Positions 26,871-36,616 of a stretch of 64,000 bases of DNA are shown one piece after another. Origin of the DNA: Akkermansia sp. (GTDB lineage: Bacteria > Verrucomicrobiota > Verrucomicrobiia > Verrucomicrobiales > Akkermansiaceae); contig JAFURE010000019.1 in NCBI GenBank assembly GCA_017471985.1, positions 1-64,000 on the forward strand, written 5' to 3'. A program made the position numbers and the translations under genes. Under the pieces are notes generated by a model. The model ran no database searches. It saw only the letters and a program-made list of their open reading frames with translations, and was not told the origin of the DNA. Each line of letters opens with the position of its first letter. Position 1 is the first letter of the stretch.

Positions 26871-26899
26871 AATATAACATACCCCGCTCTCTTTTGCAA
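26871..26899 (-). promoter_or_regulatory. Promoter of the Nudix-trmO-hydrolase run
   Basis: TTGCAA (26894-26899), 17 nt, TATATT (26871-26876). The leader is about 16 nt, with no Shine-Dalgarno sequence. Confidence 0.6.
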
Positions 26900-26951
26900 G
26901 CTCGGAACATCGAAAAGACTTGCTTAAGGCAGTGAATATGGTATTTTTATC

Positions 26952-27944
26952 ATGTATGGGACTGAAGTCCCATGCTCCGAAACAGATGTTATGCAGGCAT
27001 ATTTTCACAAATCGCTGAGGAACAAGAATATCAACTATAGACATGGTCGATATTTTGTGACGATGCAGGTGGCACACAACATGTCACTGTTGGGAGCAAT
27101 TGTGGGTGAAAGAAGTGTATTGAACGAACTGGGGAAAGGCGTGGAAGCAGCTCTCGTGGACCTACCGCAGAAATACCCGGAGCTTAAATTAGGTGAGTAC
27201 GTGATTATGCCTAACCATGTTCACATGATACTAACCATTCAACTTCAGGCCACGAATAAGGAAAATCACTTGGGTTTTCTGGTTGGCCGCTTCAAGGGGA
27301 CTACTGCCTATATTTATGGCAAATTGAAGCAAGCAGGTACTGTACCAGCCATCGGCGAACACCTTTGGCAGCGGGATTATTGGGACGATTTGATTTCAAG
27401 TGAAGAGGAGTTTCGAAACTTTGAAAAATATATACGCCTCAACCCGAGAAATTGGACTCGAGATCGCTGGGGCGCAGTTACAACATACATGCTGGGTGAT
27501 GAGAGGCTGCTGGACTTACCGAAGTGTGCCTTTGTCGCCTCGCAGGGATTTTCGGCGGCAACATTAAATCCACGCCGCATCAAACTTTCGGAGCGAGGGA
27601 CTTCAGTCCCTCATTCCCCGGAGATGGCCGTCATTTCCACCTTCACCAGTGCACAGGAGCGCGAAGTGCTTCGCATAGTTTTAGCCAGAGGTCGAAACAT
27701 TATCCACGTTTGCCCACAGGGGATTCCCCGGAGGGAGGCGCTTTCCGCCACGCAGATACAAGCGCTGGAGGAAAAACGATTGTTGTTCATTTCACCGCAA
27801 GAGACCGGTTCCCGCCTGAATAAAAAAGTAGCAACTAGGTGCAATGAATATGTGCTGCGACATGCAGAGGAAATATGGGCGGGTGATATCACCGCCAACG
27901 GCACTCTGGCGTCGCTGATTGACGGGTTAACACAGGCACCATAA
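26952..27944 (+). CDS. REP-associated tyrosine transposase (RAYT, Y1/HUH family)
   Basis: About 330 residues. The Y1 transposase core has the HUH motif in MPNHVHMIL (about residues 92-100) and the tyrosine helix in FRNFEKYIRLNPRNW (about 156-170), which fits RAYT proteins that mobilise REP palindromes. A C-terminal domain (from about 230) reads VLARGRNIIHVCPQGIP...LLFISP, resembling a DprA-like or Rossmann segment. Two REP palindromes of opposite orientation lie inside the reading frame. Start is uncertain: ATG 26952 puts the first REP in the protein, ATG 26991 (MQAYFHK) would leave it in the leader. A weak TTGCTT...TATTTT precedes 26952. Confidence 0.85.
   Translation: MYGTEVPCSETDVMQAYFHKSLRNKNINYRHGRYFVTMQVAHNMSLLGAIVGERSVLNELGKGVEAALVDLPQKYPELKLGEYVIMPNHVHMILTIQLQATNKENHLGFLVGRFKGTTAYIYGKLKQAGTVPAIGEHLWQRDYWDDLISSEEEFRNFEKYIRLNPRNWTRDRWGAVTTYMLGDERLLDLPKCAFVASQGFSAATLNPRRIKLSERGTSVPHSPEMAVISTFTSAQEREVLRIVLARGRNIIHVCPQGIPRREALSATQIQALEEKRLLFISPQETGSRLNKKVATRCNEYVLRHAEEIWAGDITANGTLASLIDGLTQAP
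26956..26979 (-). repeat. REP palindrome, left copy (inverted)
   Basis: Palindrome ATGGGACT GA AGTCCCAT followed by GCTCCG. On the minus strand it reads CGGAGC then the hairpin, the usual REP order of a GGAG tetranucleotide 5' of the hairpin. It lies at the very start of the RAYT frame. Confidence 0.75.
27589..27612 (+). repeat. REP palindrome, right copy
   Basis: CGGAGC followed by GAGGGACT TC AGTCCCTC. Same core as the left copy in opposite orientation, hairpins pointing outward. It lies inside the RAYT gene at the boundary between its transposase and C-terminal domains and is translated in frame. Confidence 0.75.
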
Positions 27945-27986
27945 AAAAGCCCCCGCGCAATCGGCCATGAGCGCCGATGACGCGGG
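27943..27986 (-). terminator. Terminator of the YlbF-family gene
   Basis: CCCGCG-x2-ATCGGC (27952-27965) pairs with GCCGAT-x2-CGCGGG (27973-27986), followed on the minus strand by a T run (six As on the + strand at 27943-27948). It also lies just past the RAYT stop. Confidence 0.8.
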
Positions 27987-28010
27987 TGTGAAAATCAATT
28001 AGCAGAGCTA

Positions 28011-28634
28011 TCAGTGCTTACCGCACTTGCACTCGTGGCCTTCACCGTGGCCACCGCAGCATTCGCCGTCACCATGACCGTGACCACCGCATTTGCACTC
28101 ATGGCCTTCACCATGGCCACCGCAGCATTCACCGTCGCCGTGACCGCACTTGCACTCGTGCTCACCCTCACCGTGGTTCTTGCAGTCACTCTCGCAATCA
28201 TCGCAGTTGCCGCTGCAACCGCCGCCACAGGAGCAGCTTACCTGCTGGTTCATGGAGTCGGCCACCTCCTCATCGGTGGGAGCGCAGCCCTTCTCGATGG
28301 CGATGCAGAGGTACTGGTGCACGATATTGAGCATTTCGTCGAGCTCCTGGCGAGCCTCAAGGAATCCCTTGCAGATGGGGTTGTCAATCACGTCCTGCCG
28401 CAGACCGTCGAAAGTCGAAATTTCCTCCTCAGAAGGGGGCATGCCCTCCATGTGCTTGTTGCGGAGCTTCTCGCCATACTCGTTGACCTTGCGGAAAAGA
28501 TCAGTGGCTTCGGGGTTCTGGTAGAAAAGGCCGATGCGAGCGCGAGCGGAAACGACCTTCTGGCTCTGAGCAACGGCATTGGCCAGCTCGGTGGTGAGCT
28601 TCACCAGTTCGGGAGAAAGGGATGTATTTGACAT
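28011..28634 (-). CDS. YlbF/YmcA-family protein with Cys/His-rich metal-binding tail
   Basis: 207 residues. Residues 1-125 are a helical Com_YlbF domain (LTTELANAVAQSQKVVSARA, then NPEATDLFRKVNEYGEKLR). YlbF proteins in Bacillus partner with YmcA and YaaT to steer RNase Y, and some carry a 4Fe-4S cluster. From about 133 the protein turns into a Cys/His/Gly tail: CSCGGGCSGNCDDCESDC, then near-repeats of GDGECCGGHGEGHECKCG. The DNA repeats with periods of 66 and 57 nt. Such a tail should bind several metal ions. A strong promoter and terminator frame it as a single-gene unit. Confidence 0.8.
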   Translation of the reverse strand: MSNTSLSPELVKLTTELANAVAQSQKVVSARARIGLFYQNPEATDLFRKVNEYGEKLRNKHMEGMPPSEEEISTFDGLRQDVIDNPICKGFLEARQELDEMLNIVHQYLCIAIEKGCAPTDEEVADSMNQQVSCSCGGGCSGNCDDCESDCKNHGEGEHECKCGHGDGECCGGHGEGHECKCGGHGHGDGECCGGHGEGHECKCGKH

Positions 28635-28644
28635 AACGCGGCGC

Positions 28645-28673
28645 ATTTTAGCACAAATGTACCGCCTATGCAA
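28645..28673 (-). promoter_or_regulatory. Promoter of the YlbF-family gene
   Basis: TTGCAT (28668-28673), 17 nt, TAAAAT (28645-28650), 10 nt before the ATG. The predicted leader is about 3 nt. The -35 touches the start codon of the divergent ankyrin gene. Confidence 0.6.
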
Positions 28674-29413
28674 TGGCAGAGTCTGTCAAACAGCAGGCAA
28701 GAAATCCTAGTATGACACTAGGATTGTATCAGAATACACGTCACCTGCTTGACAAGGGGGCGATATGGGGGTATGCTGCGCTGCAGATGGATAACGAAGC
28801 ATATCAGACAGGAACACCGCTGTTCAGAGCGATTACGACCGGGGAAAGTGAGCAGGTACGCCTGCTGCTGGCAAAAGGCGAGGACGCGAATGAATGTTAC
28901 GGTGAGGATGAGGAACCGGCTCTGCTGGTTGCGGCCATTGAAAACCGCGAACAGATATGCAAACAGCTCATTGCTGCCGGGGCCGCTGTGAATGCCTGCG
29001 ACACGCGTGGCTACACGCCACTGATGGCAGCGGTATGCGCTGACAGTCTGAATATTGTAAAAATGCTACTGTCCGCCGGTGCCGATGTGAACCGCAGCTG
29101 TGCACAGAGCAATGCCACCGCCCTGCACGATGCAGCTACAGGAAACCATCTGGAAATTACCCGCGAGCTATTAGCTGCCGGCGCCGAGGTTAACGCCCCC
29201 GAGAACAATGAGGGAAACACCGTGCTGATGTGTGCCGTACAAGCACTGTCACCGGAAATCACCGAGCTACTGCTGACAGCAGGTGCCGACCGAGACACTC
29301 GCAGCAGCCGTGGCGACACAGCGCTCGAGCTCATTCGCACCGAGCTACTCTACCTCTGGGAGCCGGTGAAGTGCGCCCGTGCCCGACGCATCGAACAACT
29401 TCTGACTGTCTGA
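28673..29413 (+). CDS. Ankyrin-repeat protein (cytoplasmic)
   Basis: 246 residues with no signal peptide. At least five ankyrin repeats run through it: TPLFRAITTGESEQVRLLLA, PALLVAAIENREQICKQLIA, TPLMAAVCADSLNIVKMLLS, TALHDAATGNHLEITRELLA and TVLMCAVQALSPEITELLLT, each followed by a GA-D/V-N turn. The partner is unknown. The start could be ATG 28673 or ATG 28712 (MTLGLY); no convincing promoter decides it. It is followed 27 nt later by a lipoprotein gene on the same strand. Confidence 0.8.
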   Translation: MAESVKQQARNPSMTLGLYQNTRHLLDKGAIWGYAALQMDNEAYQTGTPLFRAITTGESEQVRLLLAKGEDANECYGEDEEPALLVAAIENREQICKQLIAAGAAVNACDTRGYTPLMAAVCADSLNIVKMLLSAGADVNRSCAQSNATALHDAATGNHLEITRELLAAGAEVNAPENNEGNTVLMCAVQALSPEITELLLTAGADRDTRSSRGDTALELIRTELLYLWEPVKCARARRIEQLLTV

Positions 29414-29440
29414 AACGACTCACTCCAATATCCGAACTCT

Positions 29441-30133
29441 ATGAAAGCAAAACATTTACTTCTCTTCTGCTGTACCCTGCTCACTGCCTGCAGTACCCCG
29501 CACCCCTGCGAAGGCTCCATAGGCGACCCGTACAGTCTGGTACTCATTCCGCAGGCTGACGGGGAAAACATCCGTTATCGCTACGATGCGGATGGCTCCT
29601 GCAATCTGGAGTTACATAGCATGTACACCGACAGCCCCGGGCTAAAGGTTGAGGGGCTCACGCTCACGGCGAAACCGGGAATCCAGGGCACACTGGAGCT
29701 CAGCTGCGCGGTTGGAACTCAGCACCACAGTGTGACCGTGCCGACAAACCAAACCACTACCCGCAGCATCGATGGTATTGAGTTCACATTCCGCCCGGTT
29801 GAGATTCACGAGTTTGAGGAGCGCATGCTCGAAATCTCATGGGAGCCGCCTGCAAATTTCCCGGAGCGTGTAGCAGGCATCAATACCCACTGCAATCTCT
29901 TCAGTCACTGCATGTTATCCTGCAGGGACACGAACGGCAAGCACTGTGAAGTACACCGCAGTTACGACAAGTCGCAGATTGAGGTCAACGTATGGCTCTG
30001 GAACAAGCCCAACACTTACACCGTGGACTTCCGAGCCGGCGCTGCAGACGAACCGAAAGTGCTCCTGCTACCCGGGTATGAAAAGAAACGCGCAGAGCTC
30101 AACTCTGCGCGCTCACTGCCGGTTCCTCACTGA
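29441..30133 (+). CDS. Lipoprotein of unknown function
   Basis: 230 residues with a lipoprotein signal (MKAKHLLLFCCTLLTAC, lipobox LTAC, Cys 17). The mature part looks beta-rich with two halves: about 30-115 and 120-215. It has seven further cysteines (PCEGS, GSCNLE, LSCAV, HCNLFSHCMLSC, KHCEVH), suggesting disulfides. No family recognised. A GCGCAGAG/CTCTGCGC hairpin lies in its last codons and may help end transcription before the convergent EFR1 gene, which is only 10 nt away. A CAATAT box lies 9 nt before the ATG without a good -35. Confidence 0.68.
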   Translation: MKAKHLLLFCCTLLTACSTPHPCEGSIGDPYSLVLIPQADGENIRYRYDADGSCNLELHSMYTDSPGLKVEGLTLTAKPGIQGTLELSCAVGTQHHSVTVPTNQTTTRSIDGIEFTFRPVEIHEFEERMLEISWEPPANFPERVAGINTHCNLFSHCMLSCRDTNGKHCEVHRSYDKSQIEVNVWLWNKPNTYTVDFRAGAADEPKVLLLPGYEKKRAELNSARSLPVPH

Positions 30134-30143
30134 GAGAGCGGCT

Positions 30144-30893
30144 TCAGATAAAAATCTCAGGCTGTTTGGGCTCAGACGCCACCATATTCAAGCGCTGGGT
30201 CATCCCCTCGAGCATGGGCGGGGGCAGCAGTCGCGAGCGGCGGGGACAGATAGCCACACAGCGCATACAGAGAATGCATTTGGCGGCATCCGTCGTGTGC
30301 GGGGCATTCGCCGGAATAGCCCCGACCGGGCACAGACGTGCACATTTACCACAACCTCGGCAGCTGTCAAGAGTAAGCGGAGCCACGGGCATCTGCGGAC
30401 GCTCACGATAGGGCATGTTCCCGGGTACACAGACGGTGCTCAGGTTACCCTCTGCCAATTTGGCAGCCACGGTGCGGCCGAACTCAGCGGCTTTGTCCGC
30501 ATCTGCACCGTGCGGACGCCCGGCTGCAATACTGCGCACGATTGAATGCTCTGCAATGAACGCAGCAGCGGCAATCACCTTGTAACCATTGGCAGTAAGC
30601 ACGGTATGCAGCTCCAGCAGAGCATCCTCATAAGCTCGGTTACCATACACCACCACAGCAATGGCCGGGCCGCCGTTTCCTTTCAGCACACGCAAACGCT
30701 CCAGCGCGACCTCGGGTACACGACCACCATACACCGGCACTACGGCCAGGAGCGGAGCGCTCACCGACTCTGCCGCCACTGGGGCGCACAGGTCTACGCG
30801 ACGTACAGCCATCCCCTGAGTGATGGCCGAAGCTACCTTCTCACAGCCTCCCGTGGGGCTGAAAACCGCTGAAATCCATTCTGCTGAGCTCAT
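30144..30893 (-). CDS. EFR1-type flavodoxin-ferredoxin protein
   Basis: 249 residues. The N-terminal half resembles a flavodoxin (FSPTGGCEKVASAI as the FMN phosphate loop, then VPVYGGRVPEVALERL). The C-terminal part has two 4Fe-4S clusters: CRGCGKCARLCP and CILCMRCVAICP, both CxxCxxCxxxCP. This is the EFR1-family layout, seen in anaerobes as a small electron carrier of unknown partner. It is preceded by a leaderless-type promoter and looks monocistronic. Confidence 0.88.
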   Translation of the reverse strand: MSSAEWISAVFSPTGGCEKVASAITQGMAVRRVDLCAPVAAESVSAPLLAVVPVYGGRVPEVALERLRVLKGNGGPAIAVVVYGNRAYEDALLELHTVLTANGYKVIAAAAFIAEHSIVRSIAAGRPHGADADKAAEFGRTVAAKLAEGNLSTVCVPGNMPYRERPQMPVAPLTLDSCRGCGKCARLCPVGAIPANAPHTTDAAKCILCMRCVAICPRRSRLLPPPMLEGMTQRLNMVASEPKQPEIFI

Positions 30894-30899
30894 GCCCCC

Positions 30900-30928
30900 A
30901 GTCTAGCCATTAGTCAGAACTAATACAA
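30900..30928 (-). promoter_or_regulatory. Leaderless promoter of the EFR1 gene
   Basis: TTGTAT (30923-30928), 17 nt, TAGACT (30900-30905), 6 nt before the ATG. Confidence 0.6.
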
Positions 30929-30931
30929 GAG

Positions 30932-33900
30932 CTATTTTTCCAATTCAGCACGAATAAAGGGAGCTGTAATGCTCTTTTTGTGGCGCGCGACCTGTTTCAC
31001 AGTTCCCTCAGCCACAATGGTGCCGCCATCAGCACCGGCACCGGGACCCACGTCAATAACGTAGTCGGCCTCGCATATCAGCTCGAGGTTATGCTCAATG
31101 ACCACTACTGTGTTGCCCATATCGACCAGACGGCGCAGCACACCGACCAGCAGACGGACATCGTGCGGGTGCAGACCAATGGTGGGTTCCTCGATGAGAT
31201 AGAGGTCCTGCGGCAGAGCCCGCCCGCGGCGAATGGCCGTAAGGGCAGCCCGACGCCCCTTAATGAGCTCCGCAACCAGCTTAATGCGCTGCGCCTCGCC
31301 GCCGGAGAGCGTGTTACTGGCCTGCCCCAGCGTGAGGTAGCCCAGGCCGGTTTCGCAGAGCAATCGCAGCGGGTCAGCCAATCGGGGTTGCCCGGCAAAG
31401 AACTCAGCGGCGTCCTCCATATTCATATCGAGCACCTCAGCAATGGTCTTGCCCTTGTAGCGCACCTGCAGAGTACGCGAGTTGTAGCGGGCGCCGCGGC
31501 AAGTCTCGCAGGGCACATTGCAGGGCGGCAGGAAATCCATCTCCTGTCGCTGATAGCCGGTACCCTTGCAGCTCTCGCAATGCCCGGCAGCCGTGTTGAA
31601 AGAGAATCGGCCGGCATCGAAGCCCAGTCGGCGGGCATCGGCACTCTGGGCAAAGAGCTTGCGGATTTCATCGAAAATACCGATATAGGTTGCGGGAGTG
31701 GAGCGCGGGGTCTTGCCCAACGGCGATTGGTCCACGCGGTACAGAGCCCTGACGGAATCGAGCCCGCGGGAGTTTTTCCAGGCAGCGCGTTCCTCCTTAC
31801 TGATGGAAGCGCCAAGAGCCTGCTGCACGGCGGGTGCCAGCGTACCGGTAATGAGCGAAGTCTTGCCCGCACCGGATGAACCGGTTACAACCGTGAATCG
31901 GGCGCGGGGGATACGCAGGTTCACATTCTTCAGGTTGTGCAGGCAGCACCCGGTGAGCTCCAGCCACTCGGCATCCTTCACCGGCAACCACTTACCGCAG
32001 TAGGGGTGACGACGGGACTCCGCCAGGGCTCGCCCCGTGACCGACTGAGGATTGGCTGCCACCTCATCGAATGTACCCTGTGCCACAATTTCGCCGCCAT
32101 GCACACCGGCCCCCGGGCCAAGGTCAATGATATGGTCGGCGCAGCGCATGGTATCTTCATCATGCTCAACCACCAGCAGCGTATTGCCTCGCTGCTTGAG
32201 GTCCGCCAGAGTGGAGAGCAGGCGCTCGTTATCACGGGGGTGAAGACCGATGGTCGGCTCGTCGAGCACATAGAGCACGCCTCGCAGCTCCGAACCCAGC
32301 TGAGCGGCCAGACGTATGCGCTGTGTCTCGCCGCCGGACAGCGTGGTAGCGGCTCGGTCCATGGACAGGTAACCCAAGCCCACACGCTGCAGGAAACGCA
32401 GTCGCGGAGCAATCTCTGCCAGCACATTGCGTGCAATGTCGGCTTCCCGCCCCTCGAAATGCCAGGTATTCACCAGCTCCAGTGCGCTGACGGCATCCAG
32501 CCTGCCCACCTCGGCGATATTCTTGCCGAAGAGCGTCACACCGAGAGCGAACTTATGCAGGCGCTGCCCGTGGCAGGCCGGACACAAGCGACCGGGGCCA
32601 TCCTTGGCTGCAGCTTTCTCGACCTCGCGGTCAAAGCGCAGTTCACGCTCCAGCTCGCTCATCTTTTCGTCATCCTTCCTGCTACCGCCCACATCAGCCA
32701 CACGCCCGTGACCGGCGCAGACCGGGCACCAACCGCGCGGCGAATTGAACGAGAAGGTGGAAGGCTCGGGCTCGGCATAACTCTCACCACACTGCGGGCA
32801 GGTCAGGCGCGTACCCAGCAACTGACTGTGCGCCCCCTGTACCAGACGCAGGAAGCCATCGCCCATTTCCAGAGCACGGCCCACGCCCTCCTGAAGCGCC
32901 GCAAAATCGCAATCCCTGCCATTCATCGTGATATGGTTACCCTGCACACAGACCTCAGCCAGCACGATATCAACATCGTGGTTGGAGTAGCGGTCGAGCG
33001 GCGTGAAATCCTCGGTACGGCAAAGAGAGCCATCGGCAATCATGTAGGGGTATTTCTTCTTGGCCGCCCAGCGGGCCAGGTCGGCGTAGTGCCCCTTGCG
33101 GTTGCGCACCACGGGAGCGGCAATCATGAGCGAGGCGGGGCGCTTATCAATTTCCGCCATCACAAGGGCCCGAATCTCATCGGGCAGTCGGCGCCCCACC
33201 GGCACCTTGCAACGGGAACAATGCGGCTGCCCCAGCTTGGAATAGAGAAGGCGCAGGAACTGCCATATTTCCGTTACCGTACCCACGGTTGACTTACAGC
33301 CACCGCGGGAGCGGTTCTGCTCAATGGCCACCGTGGGCGGCAGTCCGGTCAGGCGGTCGATGTCGGGAGTCTCCATCTGCTCAGTAAACTGGCGGGCATA
33401 GGGGCTCATGACATCCATGAAGCGCTTCTGCCCCTCAGCAAACACAATATCAAAGGCCAGCGTACTCTTACCACTGCCGGAAAGTCCGGTGACCACAGTC
33501 ATCTCATTGCGCGGAATGTCAACATCGATATTCTTGAGCTGGTGATGGCGGGCACCTCGCAGCGCAATGACGCCGTCCGGCACCGCCACATCGCCCTCAA
33601 TGGCCGAGGGCGCGGAGAGCAGTTCTGCCTGAGTGCCGAGAGCCTGCGCCAGATAACCGCTCGTGTAGCCGAGCCCGCAGGCAGCCACTTGCTCAGGAGT
33701 GCCCTGCACCACGATATGACCGCCCCCGGTACCGCCCTCGGGGCCGAGGTCAATCACATGGTCAGCGCACTTAATGAGCTCAAGGTTATGCTCGATGACA
33801 AGCAGAGTATTCCCCTGCTCCACCAAGCGGTCAAAGACGCGCAGCAACACCTCCAAATCACTGAAATGCAGGCCGGTACCGGGTTCATCAAGAATGAGCA

Positions 33901-36448
33901 GGCAGCCCTTCCCGGCGGCTTCCTCAGTAAGAGCCTCGACAAGAATGTGGGCCAGTTTCAAGCGCTGATTCTCACCGCCGGACAAGGTATTGAGCGGCTG
34001 CCCGAGCCCGAGATGCCCCAGACCAACATCCACCAGCACCTGCAGCCGCTCGGCAATGCGCCGGGCCCGGGCATTCTTTTCGCGGGCAAAGAGCCGCTGA
34101 GCACTGCGGATATCCAGAGCGAGCAGCTCGGCCATGTTGTAGCCCAGCAGAGTGATGGTGAGGGCCTGGTCAGTGTAGCGCGTGCCGTGACAGAGCGCAC
34201 AGGGCACAAAAATATCGGAGAGGAACTGCATTTCCACCTTCTCCTGCCCGAGCCCCGAGCAGCGGGGACAACGCCCATCGCCGCTGTTGAAGGAGAAATA
34301 GCCCGGTTTGAGTCCTCGGGCCTGAGCTGCGGGTTCTGCCACAAAAAGAGCGCGGATATCCTCGAACACACCGATATAGACAGCCGGTGTCGAACGGGGC
34401 GTGCGTACAATGGGGCTCTGGTCCACCAGCACCACGTCATGCACCTTGTCCAGCCCCTTAATGCTGCGCACCTTGATTTCATCTTCATCATCAAGGGCAT
34501 CCGCATGCACGGAACCGTAGAGCACCTGACAGGCCAGCGAGCTCTTGCCGCTGCCGCTCACACCGGTCAGACAGGTATATACGCCCAGCGGAATATCCAC
34601 ATCGAAGTTGTGCAGGTTGTGGCATTCAGCACCGCGAATGGCGATTTTACCCTTCCCCTTGCGGCGGCGGCGCGGCACGGCAATACAGCGAGCGGCACTC
34701 AGGTACTGCCCGGTGAGCGACTGCTTGGCCTTTTCAATTCCTGCAGGCGCACCGGCATACACCAGTTCACCTCCGGCAACACCACTGGCCGGCCCCATGT
34801 CCACAAGGTAATCGGCGGCACGCATCACTGCTTCCTCATGCTCAACCACGACAAGCGTATTCCCGCGGTGCGACAGGCGACGCATGGCAGAAATCAGACG
34901 GGCGGTATCACGAGAGTGCAGCCCGACGGTGGGTTCATCGAGCACAAAAAGTGTTTCGGTAAGTGCTGCGCCCAGACAGGCGGTCAAGCTCACTCGCTCA
35001 ATTTCACCGCCTGACAATGAACGCGTCAGTCGATTGGCCGCGATATAACCCAGCCCCACCTCACACAGATATGCCACGCGGCTGCGCAGCTCACGCACCC
35101 CCTGAGCCAGAGAGCGGTCGCTTCCGGTGGCAGGCAGCACATGAGCATCCAGCCAGGGCAGGAAATCCACCATGGGCAGTGCCATGACCTGCGGCACGGT
35201 CAGCCCGCCGATGGTGAAAGCCAGTGCCTCGGGGCGCAGACGTCCGCCGTGACAGTCGGGGCACACGCTGTACACGCGGTAGTAGGCCAGGAACACACGC
35301 ACCGTCATCTTGTGGGCATGCTTCTCCATATCATCGAAAATCCCCTTATAGCCGTACCACAGCTCATGGTCAGAGGCCGTCCAGGGGTCGAGCTCCCCGC
35401 AATTACCGTAGAAAACCCAGTCTTTTTCCTTCTGCGTAAGTTCATTCCACGGCACATTCATGCGCACGGCCCGGTGGCGTTTGTTGGCCCGCATGAAGTC
35501 ACCGTAGCAGATGGACAGAGTTTGCGAAGACAGCATCTTGAGTGCCCCGTCGGCTATGCTGACATCGGGCACAATACCACGGTTATAATCGTAAGTTATG
35601 GCGCGACCATAGCCCTTGCAGGCCGGACAGGCTCCCAGTGGCGAATTGCCACTGAACAGACCGGGACGCGGTTCCACCAGCGGGAACCAGTCACTGCGGA
35701 ACTCGCGCAGCGCTCCCCAGCCCGAATCCGTACGCAGAGCGGTGTACACCACATCCTGCCCCAGACGCAGGGCTGTTTCGACAGCCTCTGTCAGACGCGG
35801 GGTGGACTCTGCCCGCAGTTTCACACGGTCCTGCAACACCAGCCAGCGCTCCATACCCAGCTGAGCTTCGGTAGCGGAATCCAGCCGCAGCACCTCACCC
35901 TTACAGAACACACGCAGGTAACCCTGCCCCTGCAGAGCCTGCACCATTTCCTCAAACGTACCCACCGGGCGCACGGCAAAACACACCAGCACCTCACCGC
36001 CCTCACTCTCAGTCAATAACTGAGCCGCCACTCCCTGCGGGGTGGCCGGGCGAACCTCCCGCCCCTCGGCATCATGCCCCACAGCCAGGCGGGAAAAAAT
36101 GAGTTTCAGGTATTCATTGATACCCGTCATAGTGCCCACGGTGGAGCGCGAGTTCTTCACGGAATTGCGCTGCCCCAGAGCAATGGCCGGCGGCACGTTC
36201 TCCACGGCCTCCACATTCGGACGATCCATGCGGTCCATGAACTGACGCACATAAGGCGAAAAGGTCTCCACATAGCGTCGCTGCCCCTCAGCATACAGCG
36301 TGCTCATGGCCAGGGACGTCTTACCGCTGCCGCTCGGCCCGGTAACCACCGTAATGCCCCCCAGCGGAATATCCACATTGACATTCTTGAGGTTATGTTC
36401 CTTTGCCCCGCGTATGCGGATGCTGTTCACCGCACTCTCATTCTTCAT
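30932..36448 (-). CDS. uvrA: Double-length excinuclease UvrA (two fused copies)
   Basis: 1838 residues, about twice a normal UvrA (940). Residues 1 to about 950 and about 955 to 1838 each form a full UvrA. Four Walker A motifs occur: GPSGSGKTS (about 37), GVSGSGKSS (about 632), GLSGSGKST (about 986) and GSSGAGKTS (about 1522). Four ABC signatures start LSGGE, followed by IER, NQR, TQR and AQR. Each half keeps the zinc module in the second ATPase ([10 protein letters not shown] and [10 protein letters not shown]). The CxxC seen early in the second half ([10 protein letters not shown]) is absent at the matching place in the first half. UvrA binds DNA damage as a dimer in nucleotide excision repair; here one polypeptide could act as the dimer. 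Such fusions are known in Chlamydiae. Confidence 0.95.
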   Translation of the reverse strand: MKNESAVNSIRIRGAKEHNLKNVNVDIPLGGITVVTGPSGSGKTSLAMSTLYAEGQRRYVETFSPYVRQFMDRMDRPNVEAVENVPPAIALGQRNSVKNSRSTVGTMTGINEYLKLIFSRLAVGHDAEGREVRPATPQGVAAQLLTESEGGEVLVCFAVRPVGTFEEMVQALQGQGYLRVFCKGEVLRLDSATEAQLGMERWLVLQDRVKLRAESTPRLTEAVETALRLGQDVVYTALRTDSGWGALREFRSDWFPLVEPRPGLFSGNSPLGACPACKGYGRAITYDYNRGIVPDVSIADGALKMLSSQTLSICYGDFMRANKRHRAVRMNVPWNELTQKEKDWVFYGNCGELDPWTASDHELWYGYKGIFDDMEKHAHKMTVRVFLAYYRVYSVCPDCHGGRLRPEALAFTIGGLTVPQVMALPMVDFLPWLDAHVLPATGSDRSLAQGVRELRSRVAYLCEVGLGYIAANRLTRSLSGGEIERVSLTACLGAALTETLFVLDEPTVGLHSRDTARLISAMRRLSHRGNTLVVVEHEEAVMRAADYLVDMGPASGVAGGELVYAGAPAGIEKAKQSLTGQYLSAARCIAVPRRRRKGKGKIAIRGAECHNLHNFDVDIPLGVYTCLTGVSGSGKSSLACQVLYGSVHADALDDEDEIKVRSIKGLDKVHDVVLVDQSPIVRTPRSTPAVYIGVFEDIRALFVAEPAAQARGLKPGYFSFNSGDGRCPRCSGLGQEKVEMQFLSDIFVPCALCHGTRYTDQALTITLLGYNMAELLALDIRSAQRLFAREKNARARRIAERLQVLVDVGLGHLGLGQPLNTLSGGENQRLKLAHILVEALTEEAAGKGCLLILDEPGTGLHFSDLEVLLRVFDRLVEQGNTLLVIEHNLELIKCADHVIDLGPEGGTGGGHIVVQGTPEQVAACGLGYTSGYLAQALGTQAELLSAPSAIEGDVAVPDGVIALRGARHHQLKNIDVDIPRNEMTVVTGLSGSGKSTLAFDIVFAEGQKRFMDVMSPYARQFTEQMETPDIDRLTGLPPTVAIEQNRSRGGCKSTVGTVTEIWQFLRLLYSKLGQPHCSRCKVPVGRRLPDEIRALVMAEIDKRPASLMIAAPVVRNRKGHYADLARWAAKKKYPYMIADGSLCRTEDFTPLDRYSNHDVDIVLAEVCVQGNHITMNGRDCDFAALQEGVGRALEMGDGFLRLVQGAHSQLLGTRLTCPQCGESYAEPEPSTFSFNSPRGWCPVCAGHGRVADVGGSRKDDEKMSELERELRFDREVEKAAAKDGPGRLCPACHGQRLHKFALGVTLFGKNIAEVGRLDAVSALELVNTWHFEGREADIARNVLAEIAPRLRFLQRVGLGYLSMDRAATTLSGGETQRIRLAAQLGSELRGVLYVLDEPTIGLHPRDNERLLSTLADLKQRGNTLLVVEHDEDTMRCADHIIDLGPGAGVHGGEIVAQGTFDEVAANPQSVTGRALAESRRHPYCGKWLPVKDAEWLELTGCCLHNLKNVNLRIPRARFTVVTGSSGAGKTSLITGTLAPAVQQALGASISKEERAAWKNSRGLDSVRALYRVDQSPLGKTPRSTPATYIGIFDEIRKLFAQSADARRLGFDAGRFSFNTAAGHCESCKGTGYQRQEMDFLPPCNVPCETCRGARYNSRTLQVRYKGKTIAEVLDMNMEDAAEFFAGQPRLADPLRLLCETGLGYLTLGQASNTLSGGEAQRIKLVAELIKGRRAALTAIRRGRALPQDLYLIEEPTIGLHPHDVRLLVGVLRRLVDMGNTVVVIEHNLELICEADYVIDVGPGAGADGGTIVAEGTVKQVARHKKSITAPFIRAELEK

Positions 36449-36454
36449 AGCGTC

Positions 36455-36460
36455 ATTTTA
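36455..36460 (-). promoter_or_regulatory. -10 box of uvrA, leaderless spacing
   Basis: TAAAAT 6 nt before the ATG. The -35 is weak (TTTATC at 17 nt). Confidence 0.4.
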
Positions 36461-36561
36461 CCTACTTTTTTGGCAGAGATAAAGCCAAATGTGCGTACAC
36501 GCGGCGGGCCGTAACAGATTTCCGGCGGGCACCAACGGGTGTAACCACTAGCTATATTCAC

Positions 36562-36590
36562 TTGCCAATGATACGGTTAGAGCGTAAATT
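36562..36590 (+). promoter_or_regulatory. Promoter of the DUF6110-like/P1B ATPase pair
   Basis: TTGCCA, 17 nt, TAAATT (36585-36590), with a leader of about 19 nt to ATG 36617. Confidence 0.45.
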
Positions 36591-36616
36591 GGGTGCTCAA
36601 CGATCCAATTCCCCAT

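Noticed and set aside
26956-26973. The GGGACT/AGTCCC hairpins as terminators
   Set aside because: They have no T-tract, occur in opposite orientations with the same GGAG flank, and lie in the RAYT frame, so REP elements explain them better.
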